Source of the DNA: an uncultured Pseudomonadota bacterium
GTDB taxonomy: Bacteria; Pseudomonadota; Alphaproteobacteria; CACZRW01
Direction of reading: 5' to 3'
NCBI GenBank assembly: GCA_902783675.1
Contig: CACZRW010000106.1
Coordinates: 1-5,337, forward strand
DNA: 5,337 nt
Numbering within the stretch: the stretch's first letter is position 1; each line of letters opens with the position of its first letter. This document shows positions 4,730 to 5,337 of this stretch, one piece after another. A program made the translations under genes and the position numbers. Under the pieces are notes generated by a model. The model searched no databases. It was not told where the DNA came from and saw only the letters and a program-made list of their open reading frames with translations.

Positions 4730-5230
4730 TTACACTCCGAACTTTTCTTTTAACTTTAATGCGATTGCAGGAGAGACAAAGGTAGATATGTCGCCGCCGA
4801 GCCTTGCTATTTCCTTGGTAAAGGTCGAGGAGACGAATTGGAAGCGTTCGTCCGTCATGATGAAAACGCTTTCAATTTCCTCATTAAGGCGGCGGTTCAT
4901 CACGCACAGTTTGAACTCTCTGTCAAAATCAGAAACAGCACGAAGCCCGCGGAAAATAACGCTTGCGCCCGCTTCACGAGCAAAGTCGATGAGCAGGTTG
5001 GGAATGGGCTTGACGATAACCTTTTTCCCCTTGGCAAAGGTTTGCCCTGCCAGCTCTGCCTTTATCATGTCAATGCGCTCGGGATTAGAGAAAACCGTAT
5101 GCTTTCCGCTGTTTTGCGCCACGCCGATAACCAAGGTATCGACCACCTTCAGCGCCCTTTTTACTATATCCAAATGCCCGTAGGTAAAGGGGTCGAAAGT
5201 TCCGGGGTATACGCCGACGACATCAGTCAT
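4730..5230 (-). CDS. coaD: Phosphopantetheine adenylyltransferase
   Basis: This 166-residue cytosolic enzyme catalyses the penultimate step of coenzyme A synthesis, joining ATP and 4'-phosphopantetheine to give dephospho-CoA and pyrophosphate. The nucleotidyltransferase signature is complete: VYPGTFDPFTYGH at residues 7-19 plus H20-region contacts (T17-x-G-H), K44 in the SGKHTVF segment, the FRGLR motif at 93-97 and the VSSTFTKEIARLGGD motif at 133-147 corresponding to the family ISSSxVKE segment. Length agrees with bacterial CoaD (about 160-170). The ATG at 5230 shares a base with the upstream stop (TAATG) and has an AAGGGG-type ribosome binding site (5241-5247 on the complementary strand). 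The cyclophilin start follows after 4 nt, so all three genes are probably one transcript. Nothing is abnormal about the gene. Confidence 0.97.
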   Translation of the reverse strand: MTDVVGVYPGTFDPFTYGHLDIVKRALKVVDTLVIGVAQNSGKHTVFSNPERIDMIKAELAGQTFAKGKKVIVKPIPNLLIDFAREAGASVIFRGLRAVSDFDREFKLCVMNRRLNEEIESVFIMTDERFQFVSSTFTKEIARLGGDISTFVSPAIALKLKEKFGV

Positions 5231-5337
5231 TATTCGGCGTCCCCTTCTTGTGGCTGTGGCGCAGATTCTGTAGCTGTAAGCGGAGCTTCTTCATCTAAAG
5301 AATCAATTTGCGAGGTGCCCTCTGCTTCTGTTTCTGC
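5230..5337 (-). CDS. gyrA: 3' end of probable DNA gyrase subunit A (partial)
   Basis: Reading in from the right edge on the minus strand, an open frame of 35 residues ends EGDAE and TAA at 5232-5230, overlapping the coaD ATG by one base. The tail is acidic and low in complexity, rich in Glu, Asp, Ala and Thr (for example AETEAEGTSQIDSLDEEAP). This fits the disordered acidic C-terminus of GyrA, and gyrA directly upstream of coaD is a familiar alphaproteobacterial order. None of the catalytic or beta-pinwheel parts are in the window, so the name depends on synteny. An unrelated protein with an acidic tail cannot be excluded. Confidence 0.55.
   Translation of the reverse strand, partial: AETEAEGTSQIDSLDEEAPLTATESAPQPQEGDAE

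Overview
The window looks like chromosomal DNA of a moderately AT-rich alphaproteobacterium. This rests on two gene neighbourhoods: a holB-like 3' end followed by tatD and a PhnP-like metallo-hydrolase on the plus strand, and a gyrA-like 3' end followed by coaD and a cyclophilin on the minus strand. The second order is familiar from Alphaproteobacteria, and the cyclophilin core resembles the alphaproteobacterial PpiB type. Both points come from recalled knowledge, not from a search.

Layout. Positions 1-1665 carry a tightly coupled plus-strand operon: the tail of a probable DNA polymerase III delta' gene, tatD (overlapping it by 7 nt) and an MBL-fold phosphodiesterase-like gene (overlapping tatD by 1 nt in TAATG). 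Positions 1666-2185 are a visibly AT-rich, gene-free 520 bp. They hold a perfect DnaA box beside a near-perfect one, a 15-bp palindrome, a 9-bp direct repeat, several small hairpins and a probable promoter. Positions 2186-4039 encode one membrane-anchored RsbU/SpoIIE-type phosphatase (TM - Cache-like sensor - TM - HAMP - PP2C). Positions 4040-4173 separate convergent genes and contain a 14-bp tandem repeat and a strong intrinsic terminator. Its mismatch pattern favours the minus-strand transcript. Positions 4174-5337 are a minus-strand operon, read right to left: gyrA-like tail, coaD, then a cyclophilin.

How the parts work together. The flanking operons are housekeeping: replication and topology, nucleic-acid or cyclic-phosphate hydrolysis, coenzyme A synthesis and protein folding. 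The phosphatase is a stand-alone signalling gene placed between them. No anti-sigma kinase, antagonist or sigma factor is present, so its partner must lie elsewhere.

The most notable signals are the cyclophilin gene, which appears to have two translation starts (an exported form with a signal peptide, and a cytosolic form from an internal ATG behind a GAGGAG Shine-Dalgarno), and the DnaA-box pair in the large intergenic region. I see no tRNA, rRNA, CRISPR array, insertion sequence or complete novel multi-gene system in the window.
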